Shown here: piece by piece, positions 53,454 through 61,815 of the stretch
Layout of the letters: every line of letters begins with the position of its first letter
Position numbering within the stretch: position 1 is the stretch's first letter
From: Prosthecobacter debontii
GTDB lineage: Bacteria; Verrucomicrobiota; Verrucomicrobiia; Verrucomicrobiales; Verrucomicrobiaceae
Reading direction: 5' to 3'
Assembly: GCF_900167535.1 (NCBI RefSeq)
Contig: NZ_FUYE01000004.1
Location: 1 to 62,722, forward strand
Length of the DNA stretch: 62,722 nt
Made by a program: the position numbers and the translations under genes
Notes under the pieces: generated by a model
Seen by the model: the letters and a program-made list of their open reading frames with translations, nothing else
What the model was told of the DNA's origin: nothing
The model's database searches: none

Positions 53454-53500
53454 TCGAAGATGCTTGATCAGAGGTCGAAGGGGCTCTCAAGGCCGTCCTC

Positions 53501-53539
53501 AAACAAAACTCCCCATCCGGCGATTCACCAGATGGGGAG
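53501..53539 (-). terminator. Intrinsic terminator of the SPFH gene
   Basis: CTCCCCATC (53509-53517) and GATGGGGAG (53531-53539) are perfect complements; on the minus strand the stem is followed by TTTTGTTT. Confidence 0.85.
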
Positions 53540-53581
53540 GACGTGGATTAACGATGATGATGCGTCTGTGGCAGGCTCTTC

Positions 53582-54691
53582 TCAATGCGCCAGGAACTCG
53601 TCCAGCGCGGCTTGAGTGATGCGATACTGCGTGCCGATCTTTTTGCCTTTCAAGTCACCTGCCTCGATGCTGGCGATGACATCGCCCTCACTGACGCCGA
53701 GCACCTCTGCCACCTGAGTGGGGGTCAGGATGCCTGCGCTAGCCACGGTGGCCGCGGCAGCTTGCACCGGAGCGGCAGCACCGGGGATCGGTGGCGGAGT
53801 GGCTCCTGCCGCAGGTGTCGCTTGCGGTTGATTGGGATTGAAAACGCCTTGGGCAAACATCTGGTTAGCCATGCCAAAGCCCATCGCGATCTCTGCGGCG
53901 GCACCGGCAGGGCCGCCGCCTTGACCTTTGGCCATGCCCTCGGCCATCTGGAACTTCACATAGTCGTTCAGATTGCCAATGGCGCTCATGCTGGAGCGTT
54001 TGTCGATGGCCTGCTCCACCTCCGGTGGCACGCTGGCGTTTTCCAGGATGAAGCTGGTGATCTCCAGGCCATACTTCGCCATCATCGCCGGATTGATCAG
54101 CGGCAGCAGCGCCTCGCCCAGTTCGCTGTAGCGGGTGGCCAGATCCAGCACCGGCACCTTGGCATTGGCTAGGGCATCGGTGAAGATGCTGACGATGCGG
54201 CTGCGCATGGTATCGGCAAATTCATCCAGGCGGAAATGATGATCCGATCCCGCTACTTCCTTCAGGAAGATCTGCGGATTGATGATCTTGAAATCAAAGG
54301 TGCCAAAGGCCCGCACGCGCACGATGCCAAAGTCCTGATCCCGCATCATGATCGGGTTACTCGTGCCCCACTTGTTGCCCGTGAAGAGGCGCGTGGTCAC
54401 GTAGTAGATGTCCGCCTTGAAGGGCGACTCGAAGCCATACTTCCAGCCCTTCAGCGTGGACAGGATCGGGATGTTATCCGTCGTCAGGGTGTGTTTGCCC
54501 GGACCAAAGGTATCGCCGAACTGACCCAGGTAAACGAACTGCACCACCTGCGACTCGCGCACGATGAGCTGAGCTCCGTTTTTGATTTCCTTATCTTCAT
54601 CCGGAAAACGCCAGGAGAGCGTGTCGCGAGAGTCGTCTGTCCACTGGATGATTTCCAGGAACTGTCCTTTGAGGTAATCCATCAGGCCCAT
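53582..54691 (-). CDS. SPFH/Band 7 (virion-core-like) protein with C-terminal excisionase-type HTH
   Basis: A 369-residue protein starting MGLMDYLKGQFLEIIQW. Residues 1-245 match the YdjI-type SPFH family (SRDTLSWRFPDEDKEIKNGA, DNIPILSTLKGWKYGFES, VRVRAFGTFDFKI, LGLE-type helix YGLEITSFILENASVPPE). An Ala/Pro-rich linker follows, and then a C-terminal MerR/excisionase-like HTH (LTPTQVAEVLGVSEGDVIAS, then YRITQAALDEFLAH). Family members usually end in a zinc ribbon, so the HTH is a variation. SPFH proteins form ring or cage assemblies; the HTH may bind DNA or act as a protein-binding module. Confidence 0.85.
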   Translation of the reverse strand: MGLMDYLKGQFLEIIQWTDDSRDTLSWRFPDEDKEIKNGAQLIVRESQVVQFVYLGQFGDTFGPGKHTLTTDNIPILSTLKGWKYGFESPFKADIYYVTTRLFTGNKWGTSNPIMMRDQDFGIVRVRAFGTFDFKIINPQIFLKEVAGSDHHFRLDEFADTMRSRIVSIFTDALANAKVPVLDLATRYSELGEALLPLINPAMMAKYGLEITSFILENASVPPEVEQAIDKRSSMSAIGNLNDYVKFQMAEGMAKGQGGGPAGAAAEIAMGFGMANQMFAQGVFNPNQPQATPAAGATPPPIPGAAAPVQAAAATVASAGILTPTQVAEVLGVSEGDVIASIEAGDLKGKKIGTQYRITQAALDEFLAH

Positions 54692-54743
54692 AGTCGTTGG
54701 TAGGTAAAAAGGTTGGTGATTCGGTTGAGAGGAATGGGAAGTG

Positions 54744-55271
54744 TCACTTCTTCGCTTCGACCAGCTTCGATACTTGAATGTCCACGTTTAAGATCGTTTT
54801 GCCATTCGACGGCTGGAGCACATCGCAGCGGGACACTTGGCCCGTGACGAGAAACTCCGCCCCCGAGCGAAATTTGGGCAGCTCACTGACGGCTTCTTGT
54901 TTGATGTAAAGCGTCACACGACCCTCGAGATACAGCCCAGCGGCTCGCAGGCGCTCGACTTCAGACTGAACGCGCCAGCCTTTGACATTGCCCTGATTGG
55001 GGAAGTCCCACTCCTCGGCCTTATCCAGCTTCACCCGCAGCGTGGCCGCTTTCGTCGCCTCGGCCGCCGAGAGCTTTTTGGAGACCTCCGCCAGAGCAGC
55101 TGCATCGCGTCCGCCGCGCAGTTTGCCCAGCTCCTTGTCCGGGATCTGGCTGAGGATGTCCTCCAGCGTGCGCCCTTCCTTCCCAGACTCGGCCGCCGAC
55201 ATCGAGGGGACACCGAGGCTGAGCAGAACCATCAAACCTGAAGCGCGAAGGAATCGTTTCATCGGAGTCAT
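54744..55271 (-). CDS. Secreted protein of unknown function
   Basis: A 175-residue protein starting MTPMKRFLRASGLMVLLSLG (the ATG at residue 4 is equally likely). After the signal peptide a charged segment precedes AAALAEVSKKLSAAEATKAA, then a folded region (GWRVQSEVERLRAAGLYLEG, RVTLYIKQEAVSELPKF). The C-terminal half may be an OB-like or beta-sandwich domain (ILNVDIQVSKLVEAKK). It sits 53 bases before the SPFH gene on the same strand, so co-transcription is possible. Confidence 0.68.
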   Translation of the reverse strand: MTPMKRFLRASGLMVLLSLGVPSMSAAESGKEGRTLEDILSQIPDKELGKLRGGRDAAALAEVSKKLSAAEATKAATLRVKLDKAEEWDFPNQGNVKGWRVQSEVERLRAAGLYLEGRVTLYIKQEAVSELPKFRSGAEFLVTGQVSRCDVLQPSNGKTILNVDIQVSKLVEAKK

Positions 55272-55356
55272 GGGGGAGAGTAAACGTCGAAAGGGCAGGT
55301 GCGAGCCAGAAGTGAATCGATTGAAAAAGAAAAACAGGACGTTTAAAACGTCGCGT

Positions 55357-56160
55357 TTAGTGCTTCAGCAGCCACTCCGTCGTGCGCGGGTTAAAGTCGC
55401 TCAGGCACTCCCAGTGGAAGGCATGGCCCGCATTGTCATACAGATGCAGGTCGGCTCCAGGGATCGCCGCCGCCACTTCCTCACCCATCCATTTCGGCGT
55501 GAAAACATCGTCCTTACCGCCGATCACCAGGGCAGGGCACTTCACCTTCTTCAGCTCGCTGATCGTGTTGTGCGTGATCGCCGCCGCCGCTTGAGCCTCC
55601 ATCGCATGCACGGGCTGGGGGGCTGGATTCAGCGCCGCATCCTTCAGGCCCTGCTGCATGTTGTTCCAGCAGTCATCGTTATCAAACCACGGCTTCGTAA
55701 AGATCAGCATCTGCACATAGTGCATGAAATCCTCCGGGCGCATCGTCGCCTTGCACTTCATCATGTGCTGCCAGGTGTAGAGGCCAAAGCGATCCTGCCG
55801 CGCCCAGGTGCACATCAGGATCATGCTCTTCACCTTCTCCGGATGCCGCAGCGCCAGTTGCTGCGCGATCACCGATCCCAGGGAGCAGCCCACCACACGC
55901 GCCTGCTTGATGCCGAGTTGATCCATCAGTCCGGCGTAATCATCCGCCATCATCGCCGTGGTGTAGGGGCCCTCAGGCTTATCGGTCAGACCGACCCCGC
56001 GATTGTCACCCAGGATGCAGCGGAAATGCTTCGACCACTCCGCCGCATGCGCTTCCCACACCCCGCCAGGAGCCGTCACCCCCATGATGCAGACCAGCGG
56101 TTCCCCGCTGCCGCGTTCTTCATAATACATCTGGATACCGTTGGTGCTGACGTGAGGCAT
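55357..56160 (-). CDS. Alpha/beta-hydrolase
   Basis: From the ATG at 56160 (MPHVSTNGIQMYYEERGSGE) the protein has 267 residues; upstream residues in frame are unlike the family. The oxyanion region is VCIMGVTAPGGVW, the nucleophile elbow GCSLGSVIAQQLAL, the acid in VIGGKDDVFTP and the His in YDNAGHAFHWE. It resembles esterases, haloperoxidases or C-C hydrolases; the substrate cannot be inferred. No signal peptide, so cytoplasmic. Confidence 0.88.
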   Translation of the reverse strand: MPHVSTNGIQMYYEERGSGEPLVCIMGVTAPGGVWEAHAAEWSKHFRCILGDNRGVGLTDKPEGPYTTAMMADDYAGLMDQLGIKQARVVGCSLGSVIAQQLALRHPEKVKSMILMCTWARQDRFGLYTWQHMMKCKATMRPEDFMHYVQMLIFTKPWFDNDDCWNNMQQGLKDAALNPAPQPVHAMEAQAAAAITHNTISELKKVKCPALVIGGKDDVFTPKWMGEEVAAAIPGADLHLYDNAGHAFHWECLSDFNPRTTEWLLKH

Positions 56161-56664
56161 GGTGGTGAGAGATAAACAGGAATGGAGGTTGAGAAAAAGC
56201 GTCCGCATCCCGAGAAACCCCTCCGGACACCGACCCCTCAGGATTTAGCGGAAACGGCCCCCCACGCCAAGCAAAAGTCTCAGGGAAATCCAGGCCCCTC
56301 ATGTCACACTCACCCATGCGCAGCCAACCCCGCCCTCAGGTTCATCACGCCTCATCCACGCAGACATTCGTCAAACTCATCCTTGGAAAACCCGCACCCA
56401 TTCACACCCCACCATCATCCATGCATGGATTCCTTCGAGGCATGCATGGAAAAAGAGAAACCATCCCTGCCCCCCTTTTCCTCACTCACGATTGCGTTGA
56501 ATCCATGCATCAACTCAATCGATCCACTCACCGATTTTTCATTTCTGGGGTCAGGAAATTTGTTCCTGAGTGGATGAAGTGAATGTTTGTTCGTTATATT
56601 GAATTGAAAATCAAAGTGTTAGATCTGTTTGGTCTGTTGTTAGTCGCGCTAAGCGACTGCGGAA
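56161..56664. other. Intergenic region with CCATGCAT palindromes
   Basis: No gene is supported in these 504 bases. Three copies of a CATGCAT-centred motif occur: the perfect 14-base palindrome ATCCATGCATGGAT (56417-56430), CATGCATGGA (56441-56450) and ATCCATGCAT (56501-56510). They lie upstream of the alpha/beta-hydrolase and could be binding sites. A hairpin AGTCGC/GCGACT (56642-56658) lies 7 bases beyond the stop of the island methyltransferase, without a proper T-run. Base composition drops toward the defence operon. Confidence 0.5.
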
Positions 56665-57945
56665 TTATTTTACCCGTTTTAAAACAATCAGAGACTCACG
56701 AAGGGGCAAACCAACGTTGCCAAAGCTACTTTGTTGCTGACCAGCTGCACGTAGTGAGCGGAGGACGTAAACCCCATCGAGATCGAAACCAAGTTTTACC
56801 CCGAGATCAGCAAGAATGAGGTCAACTGGAATTTGGACGCCGCCATATGCCGACGTGCTTACAACCAGCCAAGCTTCGGCTCCAATTTTCAGAACACGAT
56901 GAGCTTCTTTCAATACACGATTCATATCGTGGAAGTAGGCTTCAACCATGGTAGGCAGCTTTGAACTCCACAAACTCTGCGACTCTTTTAGCTCGTCTAA
57001 CGGCCCTTTGAGAAGGCTGCTGTTGACATTAGTAGCCCCCCCCCAATCAACTTGAACGTGAGATCGAAGTGTCCGAAGGCGAAGCTTTCGCAGTTCTTGA
57101 TTGGTGCTGACATACCCGCCTAGAAACAACTCCGGCCGATACACGTCAGAATAATCAAAGGAATTCAAGTAAGGTGGTGATGTTATAAATAGATGAAAGG
57201 ACTTTGGCGGCAGCTTTTGAAGTGCGTTTCGAGAGTCACCCGACCTAATGACAGCTTGTCCTTCTTTTTTCAGTGGTGCCATCTCAGCATCCTCTCGGAA
57301 CTGAATGCAATTAGCCCTGAACTGTTGGGCAAAATCCCTGGCAGCAAAATCCCGCTCCTTCCAATCACGAAGGTAACGCAATGCCTTGCCATCTTTTCGT
57401 GCGTTACAGCAATCCATCGCGGCTCGCATTGCGGCTAATCGAAATGCAGATTTGAATCCACAGTTCATTTCTTCGAGTTTCTCCGATACCGACTGAAACC
57501 CTCGAATTACTTCGGTGTTGAATAACCACTTCTCGACGCCTTTTGTCTTGGTAAATGTGCTTTGCCCCTCAAGGGGAGATTTAGATCTAGCCTTTGCTGC
57601 AAGAATAGATAGCTCATCTAACTGTTTCCAAAACTTGGTCGCCCGGGGACGGGTGGTTGAACACTTAACCCGGGCCGTGAATGCACAGAATGGATTTACC
57701 TCCACTGCATGGGCAACATGCCCGCTGAGAATTGCCGTTAAGGGACTCGTCCCCGATCCACCAAATGGATCGAGTATGCGATAAGGTTCTTTACTGGTGA
57801 TTGAGATTGATTGGATCGCTTTGCTAACAAGTTCAGCGGAGAATCCTTCCTTGAATGGATACCATCGATGTCTGGGCTGATTTAGATTGTGATCGAAGTT
57901 GTGAAGGCCTTGGTCATGATATCTATCATCGGTAAGTATATTCAT
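56665..57945 (-). CDS. Island DNA methyltransferase (N6A/N4C type)
   Basis: A 426-residue methyltransferase starting MNILTDDRYHDQGLHNFDHN. The SAM motif I, DPFGGSGT (D59-T66), precedes the catalytic motif IV, SPPY (S256-Y259, in FITSPPYLNSFDYSDVY). About 190 residues lie between the motifs, possibly a target-recognition region. It likely methylates adenine N6 or cytosine N4. Its start overlaps the stop of the nuclease gene by four bases (ATGA type), so the two are probably translated together. In the operon it would protect host DNA, with the nuclease and ATPase acting on unmethylated DNA; this is inference. Confidence 0.85.
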   Translation of the reverse strand: MNILTDDRYHDQGLHNFDHNLNQPRHRWYPFKEGFSAELVSKAIQSISITSKEPYRILDPFGGSGTSPLTAILSGHVAHAVEVNPFCAFTARVKCSTTRPRATKFWKQLDELSILAAKARSKSPLEGQSTFTKTKGVEKWLFNTEVIRGFQSVSEKLEEMNCGFKSAFRLAAMRAAMDCCNARKDGKALRYLRDWKERDFAARDFAQQFRANCIQFREDAEMAPLKKEGQAVIRSGDSRNALQKLPPKSFHLFITSPPYLNSFDYSDVYRPELFLGGYVSTNQELRKLRLRTLRSHVQVDWGGATNVNSSLLKGPLDELKESQSLWSSKLPTMVEAYFHDMNRVLKEAHRVLKIGAEAWLVVSTSAYGGVQIPVDLILADLGVKLGFDLDGVYVLRSLRAAGQQQSSFGNVGLPLRESLIVLKRVK

Positions 57946-59021
57946 TTTTTTGTCTTAGCGTTCTTACTGGCAGATCCCGAATGTAAATAGAGTATGTAAC
58001 AAATGCCGTTCGCTGGCATTACTTCACCTTGATACTCTTCGAATTCAGCAATACCCTCTTCGCTTATTTGTTCTTTGAAACTCTCAAATGAATTCAAGTC
58101 GCGGCCATCATAAATAATCACACAAGTTGACTCGGGCTGAGGTGACCGCTCTGCATATCGTTTACTTTGCCGAATGCCCTGCCAAATCGTAGACCAACTA
58201 TATTTTGTTGAACCATTAGTTCCCATCCATTTGACTTCAATCACGTAAGTTCGGCCAAAATCAGCGATAAGAATATCTGGACAGTCCCCACTTCCCTTTT
58301 CGGCGTCCTTCACAGAAACTGAGTGTGGTGGTAGCATGAGTTGAAGCCATGTAGCAAGCGAATGGTGAAAGATTGATTCCGTCGTTGATAACTTTGGAGG
58401 GTCAGCCCGCTTAAGGATTCGGTCATTCTCGTTCATCCAGTGGTTAAGCCTTTGCCCGTGCTTCACCTCGTTACGGTAATGGTCTTTAGCGGCTTCGTTA
58501 TAATCGGCAGCGTCTCGTGAAAATGTACTTGCGATTCCCACTCGCAGCCAGTTTGCTGGCGACAATTCGCTAATGCGCTGACATTGAGCCCAAATGCTAC
58601 ACAGCTTATCATGCTCGTAGTAAAAGATTGCGCATCCAGCTGAGGCGTCTGTGATCGCATTGCGACTATCTTCGTCTGGCTTGGGAGTGAGATGGTTCAC
58701 TGAAATGACCGTTAGGCCATTGGAGACCTCAATCAATGGGATCCCAGAATCAGCCTTCCGAAGCTTTCCAATTAGGCTAGGGGTCAAAGTCGCCCCACCT
58801 TGAGGGTTAACGCCACAGCGTAGCTTAAGAGCAAACTGGCGTCGGGCGAGGGAAGCGAGGTTGTCACGGCAAAAGTTACGAATCTCGTCCAGCAACTGAT
58901 TTCCATCTCCTGGTAACCAAGCCGAACCGAGAGCAGCCGTGATCTTGCACGTCACCATATGAAACACCAGTGCGGCACGTTTGTGGGCAGCTTGCGAGAC
59001 AATCGAATCAACAGAGTTCAT
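57942..59021 (-). CDS. PD-(D/E)xK nuclease-like protein of the island operon
   Basis: A 359-residue protein. Residues 1-210 have no known family. The C-terminal part shows a PD-(D/E)xK core: E215, P248-D249 in GDCPDILIADF and E262-V263-K264 in YVIEVKWMG, followed by a Gln/Lys-bearing helix (WQGIRQSKRYAER). Motif order and spacing are right for a restriction-endonuclease-fold nuclease; cleavage is inferred. Its ATG overlaps the stop of the middle component (59018-59021) and its stop overlaps the methyltransferase start. It is the likely effector. Confidence 0.72.
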   Translation of the reverse strand: MNSVDSIVSQAAHKRAALVFHMVTCKITAALGSAWLPGDGNQLLDEIRNFCRDNLASLARRQFALKLRCGVNPQGGATLTPSLIGKLRKADSGIPLIEVSNGLTVISVNHLTPKPDEDSRNAITDASAGCAIFYYEHDKLCSIWAQCQRISELSPANWLRVGIASTFSRDAADYNEAAKDHYRNEVKHGQRLNHWMNENDRILKRADPPKLSTTESIFHHSLATWLQLMLPPHSVSVKDAEKGSGDCPDILIADFGRTYVIEVKWMGTNGSTKYSWSTIWQGIRQSKRYAERSPQPESTCVIIYDGRDLNSFESFKEQISEEGIAEFEEYQGEVMPANGICYILYLHSGSASKNAKTKK

Positions 59022-59668
59022 GAAAGGTTAGGAAGCTGGTGTTCTGCCGATGCTTCATCAAAGACTAAGAACAATGTTTGAACAAAGACCTCTCGGCTCG
59101 GGGGAGTAGCCGCCGTCCAACTCCAGCTTTCTGCAAACATCTTTGCGAGTTCACTGGTTTGATTTCTCGAAGGGTTATCGAGTGGAACACGCTTTCGACT
59201 CCCACTATCTCGGACTGCTTGATACGTTGGTTCAGCGTAAACAAGTCTCTTGATGGTGTTCCAGCCTCTGTGAGGACGACTGACCTCATGTGCGATCTCG
59301 TGAGCAAGGCTAAGTTGCTCAGAAATCTCAGGGTGAGAAGCTATCTGGATTACCAGGCGGGCACCTGCCTCACTCAAGCTATAATTGGACTGGATTTCCT
59401 TCGCCCTGCGAATGTTAATTCTTTCGACTATCACAAGACCACGAAAAGCGAGTGCATCGACCGCGTTTTGAATTTGACGATCCCATGGGCCCCGCTTCTC
59501 AGGCTCAAAGGATGTCGGCTTGGAGACTTCTCGCCAAATCGAGGAGAATACATCCATTAAATAGATTAGCTTCTGTAGTTGAATTCGTTGAAGCGATACT
59601 TGAGCACTCTTGGCAGCTGCCAGTGCGAGGAGAACATCTTTGAATCTGTGGGTTCGGCTGGCGTTCAT
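59018..59668 (-). CDS. Middle-component-like small protein of the island operon
   Basis: A 216-residue protein starting MNASRTHRFKDVLLALAAAK. The first 110 residues suggest a winged-helix or SocA/DUF4065-like fold (LQRIQLQKLIYLMDVF, then GPWDRQIQNAVDALAFRGLV), the pattern expected for the middle component of ABC-three-component systems or LmuC-like proteins of Lamassu. It sits 8 bases after the ATPase gene and overlaps the nuclease by four bases. Role as a bridge between ATPase and effector is inference. Confidence 0.6.
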   Translation of the reverse strand: MNASRTHRFKDVLLALAAAKSAQVSLQRIQLQKLIYLMDVFSSIWREVSKPTSFEPEKRGPWDRQIQNAVDALAFRGLVIVERINIRRAKEIQSNYSLSEAGARLVIQIASHPEISEQLSLAHEIAHEVSRPHRGWNTIKRLVYAEPTYQAVRDSGSRKRVPLDNPSRNQTSELAKMFAESWSWTAATPPSREVFVQTLFLVFDEASAEHQLPNLS

Positions 59669-59676
59669 GGCCCGAA

Positions 59677-61599
59677 TTAGCTGATCAGTTTGTTGAACTG
59701 GGTGTCGAGATCGGGGCGTTTGCGTTTCTGGACGCCAGATAGCTCAGCATGTGAAAGCATGTTAAAGGCACGGAGTTTACGCTCACCTAAAGGTTTTATC
59801 TTCTTTAGCAATGGCTCAGCGACGCCGCCAGCTTGTAAATTGGCAGTGAGAAGCGCATAGCAGCCCGCAGCTCTAAATTGATTGAACATTTCAGCAACGT
59901 TATCTGCATACGCCAAATCAAGAGCATTTTCAGGCGTTTCGCAGATAAAGGTTGATCCATACCCTGAATGTTTCTCGACCAGATCAATCAGGGCCATCCG
60001 AAATGCGATATCAAGGAAGAACGCTTGTGACTCCGAACATTGCGTTGACTGAGTGCGTCGAATTCCTTTGAAAGACGGAACCAGAAGAGGGAATGCAAAT
60101 GGTGAGTTCTTGTCCACAGCTTTGCTCGGCACACTTTCAAATGTGCATTTTATTCCTAGAAATTTAGTGGCGTAAATTGCAACACGGTCTTGAATCTCAC
60201 TGAACCTTGCAAACTTGCTTGCAGCGATTCGAGAGTAGGCGAAGTCCAGTTCAGACTTTAGCAGTTGGGTTGCGGTTTGTTTGCGTTCGTAGTCCGCAGT
60301 ATACGCTGCCAATAGTTTGCGTATCTGAGAAATGCTTTCGGTTCCAGTATCTAGCTCTGTGTCCGTTGCTCGAATTCGAGGGAGCTTTACTGATAAATCA
60401 TCCAGCTTGGCTCCCTGCAAATTGCGCTGCCGTTGAAGCGCTCGGATTTGATGTTGGTAATGGTCGAGTGTTTCCTGGAGCGCAGCCCGCTTTCGATATT
60501 TTGGAGCCAGCTGTTTGCGCAAGTCAGTGATTTGCCTATCCGGTTGTTCGGTGGTATGATGTTGACCACAAATCGGGCAAAGTCCTTTGTCGAGATTTGA
60601 GGCTGCACGAGATGTCAGCTCAGTGGATTTTTTTGTGCAGAATGGGCATTGCTTATGTATAAGCATCTTCTGAAGTGCGAGCGCTGAATCCGCACGTTCC
60701 TGATCCAGCATGCACGAAAGTGTGAATGCCTCTTCATGCTCATCAAGATTTTGCTCCTCAGCCTCAATTACGGCGCTAATTTCCTGAAGTTGAACCACAG
60801 CTCGGTTCATCTTGGAAGTAAGCTCAACAATTGCTTCGGTAGTATGCGTTAGCTGCGCCTTTGCCTTTTCGAATTGCTTTTTCGTTTCTTCAGCTTGTTC
60901 TTTTGGGGGCTTTGCTGGCTGCTTTTTTTGCGCTGATAAAGCTTTGGCCAACCTCTCTTCGAGGTGGGTTACAGATACATGAGTATGCCGCATCTCTGTA
61001 TCCGCTTTTCTCCATCTCTGAATGTGACCACGTATAATTTCGTCATCGGCGGATTCTCCGCACACGAGTAAAGAAACGCCAAGCTGACCTTCCACATCCC
61101 AAACAAGGCTATGCCGATCTTCAGGTAGGTAACATAACCTGTGCATCAGGAACTTGAAATCTCGGAACGAATTGCAGTTACTGGCTTTGACAACTGTAGC
61201 CTCGTATAGCGCCTCAGCGTTGGTTGAATTGACGGGTTCCGCATCATTGATGCGGACTCCGCGAACTTTTGGATTGTCGAGGCCACGTCGAACTTCAATT
61301 TTTGTCTGCCCGAGCATCATTATCACTCTCACCTCAGCGTCCTTGGGTTTTGTCAGACGTTTAGAAAAGTATTTCTGGTTCCAAAGTTGACCGGCATCAC
61401 TAAACGCGTCTTTGTCAGCACCACCCGCTACTGCGAACATAATTGATTGCAGCATCGTTGTTTTGCCAAGACCGTTGCCACCGATAATCAAAAAGGGGCC
61501 TGGATTAGGAGGAATGCTCAATTCAACAGGCTTTGCGAATAGAGGCTCGAATCCTGTAAATCTCGCACTCACGAGTTGAGGTAATATGATGGCGGACAT
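59677..61599 (-). CDS. ABC/SMC-like ATPase of the island operon
   Basis: A 640-residue protein. Walker A is G40-x2-G-x-G-K46-T47 (IGGNGLGKTTMLQSI). Two coiled-coil stretches (about 205-310 and 355-465) flank a paired zinc-knuckle C318-P-F-C321 and C341-P-I-C344. A signature-like CSESQ stands at 521-525, and the Walker-B region is STFICETPENALD (549-561), where the usual Asp is replaced by Cys before the Glu. This is the plan of Rad50/SMC-like and ABC-3C ATPases, which sense DNA ends or foreign DNA. Rad50 has one CxxC hook per chain; two in one chain is unlike Rad50. Start ATG at 61599; the region upstream holds a palindrome. Confidence 0.82.
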   Translation of the reverse strand: MSAIILPQLVSARFTGFEPLFAKPVELSIPPNPGPFLIIGGNGLGKTTMLQSIMFAVAGGADKDAFSDAGQLWNQKYFSKRLTKPKDAEVRVIMMLGQTKIEVRRGLDNPKVRGVRINDAEPVNSTNAEALYEATVVKASNCNSFRDFKFLMHRLCYLPEDRHSLVWDVEGQLGVSLLVCGESADDEIIRGHIQRWRKADTEMRHTHVSVTHLEERLAKALSAQKKQPAKPPKEQAEETKKQFEKAKAQLTHTTEAIVELTSKMNRAVVQLQEISAVIEAEEQNLDEHEEAFTLSCMLDQERADSALALQKMLIHKQCPFCTKKSTELTSRAASNLDKGLCPICGQHHTTEQPDRQITDLRKQLAPKYRKRAALQETLDHYQHQIRALQRQRNLQGAKLDDLSVKLPRIRATDTELDTGTESISQIRKLLAAYTADYERKQTATQLLKSELDFAYSRIAASKFARFSEIQDRVAIYATKFLGIKCTFESVPSKAVDKNSPFAFPLLVPSFKGIRRTQSTQCSESQAFFLDIAFRMALIDLVEKHSGYGSTFICETPENALDLAYADNVAEMFNQFRAAGCYALLTANLQAGGVAEPLLKKIKPLGERKLRAFNMLSHAELSGVQKRKRPDLDTQFNKLIS

Positions 61600-61745
61600 A
61601 TTAGTTGTTGCTTATTCAATCCGACTGCAAGCCTCTAGCGGGATAAGTTTTCTGTTTATGCAGGTAGTCAGGAGATGCGATGCGGCCTGTAACTTCTGCT
61701 CGACGGGAATTTTTAGGAGAATCGAAATGAATCTCAAGAAAGAAC

Positions 61746-61770
61746 ATCAACAACATTAAGTTGTGTTGAT
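61746..61770. promoter_or_regulatory. Palindrome upstream of the island operon
   Basis: ATCAACA (61746-61752) and TGTTGAT (61764-61770) are perfect complements, with an imperfect inner match (AC / CAAC). It lies about 150 bases upstream of the ATPase start and 46 bases before the gene to its right, in an AT-rich stretch. It may be an operator; the regulator is not evident. Confidence 0.45.
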
Positions 61771-61815
61771 TTAATATTTGGGTTTGTTATATTTTTCATA
61801 ACAGATCAGCGTCTT

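Noticed and set aside
56301..56582. Frame across the CATGCAT repeats
   Set aside because: Composition (His, Pro, Met) is set by the repeats and no family is seen; treated as intergenic.
56560..61815. Direct repeats marking integration of the defence operon
   Set aside because: Both borders were compared by eye; only short AT-rich similarities were found, not enough to claim attachment sites.
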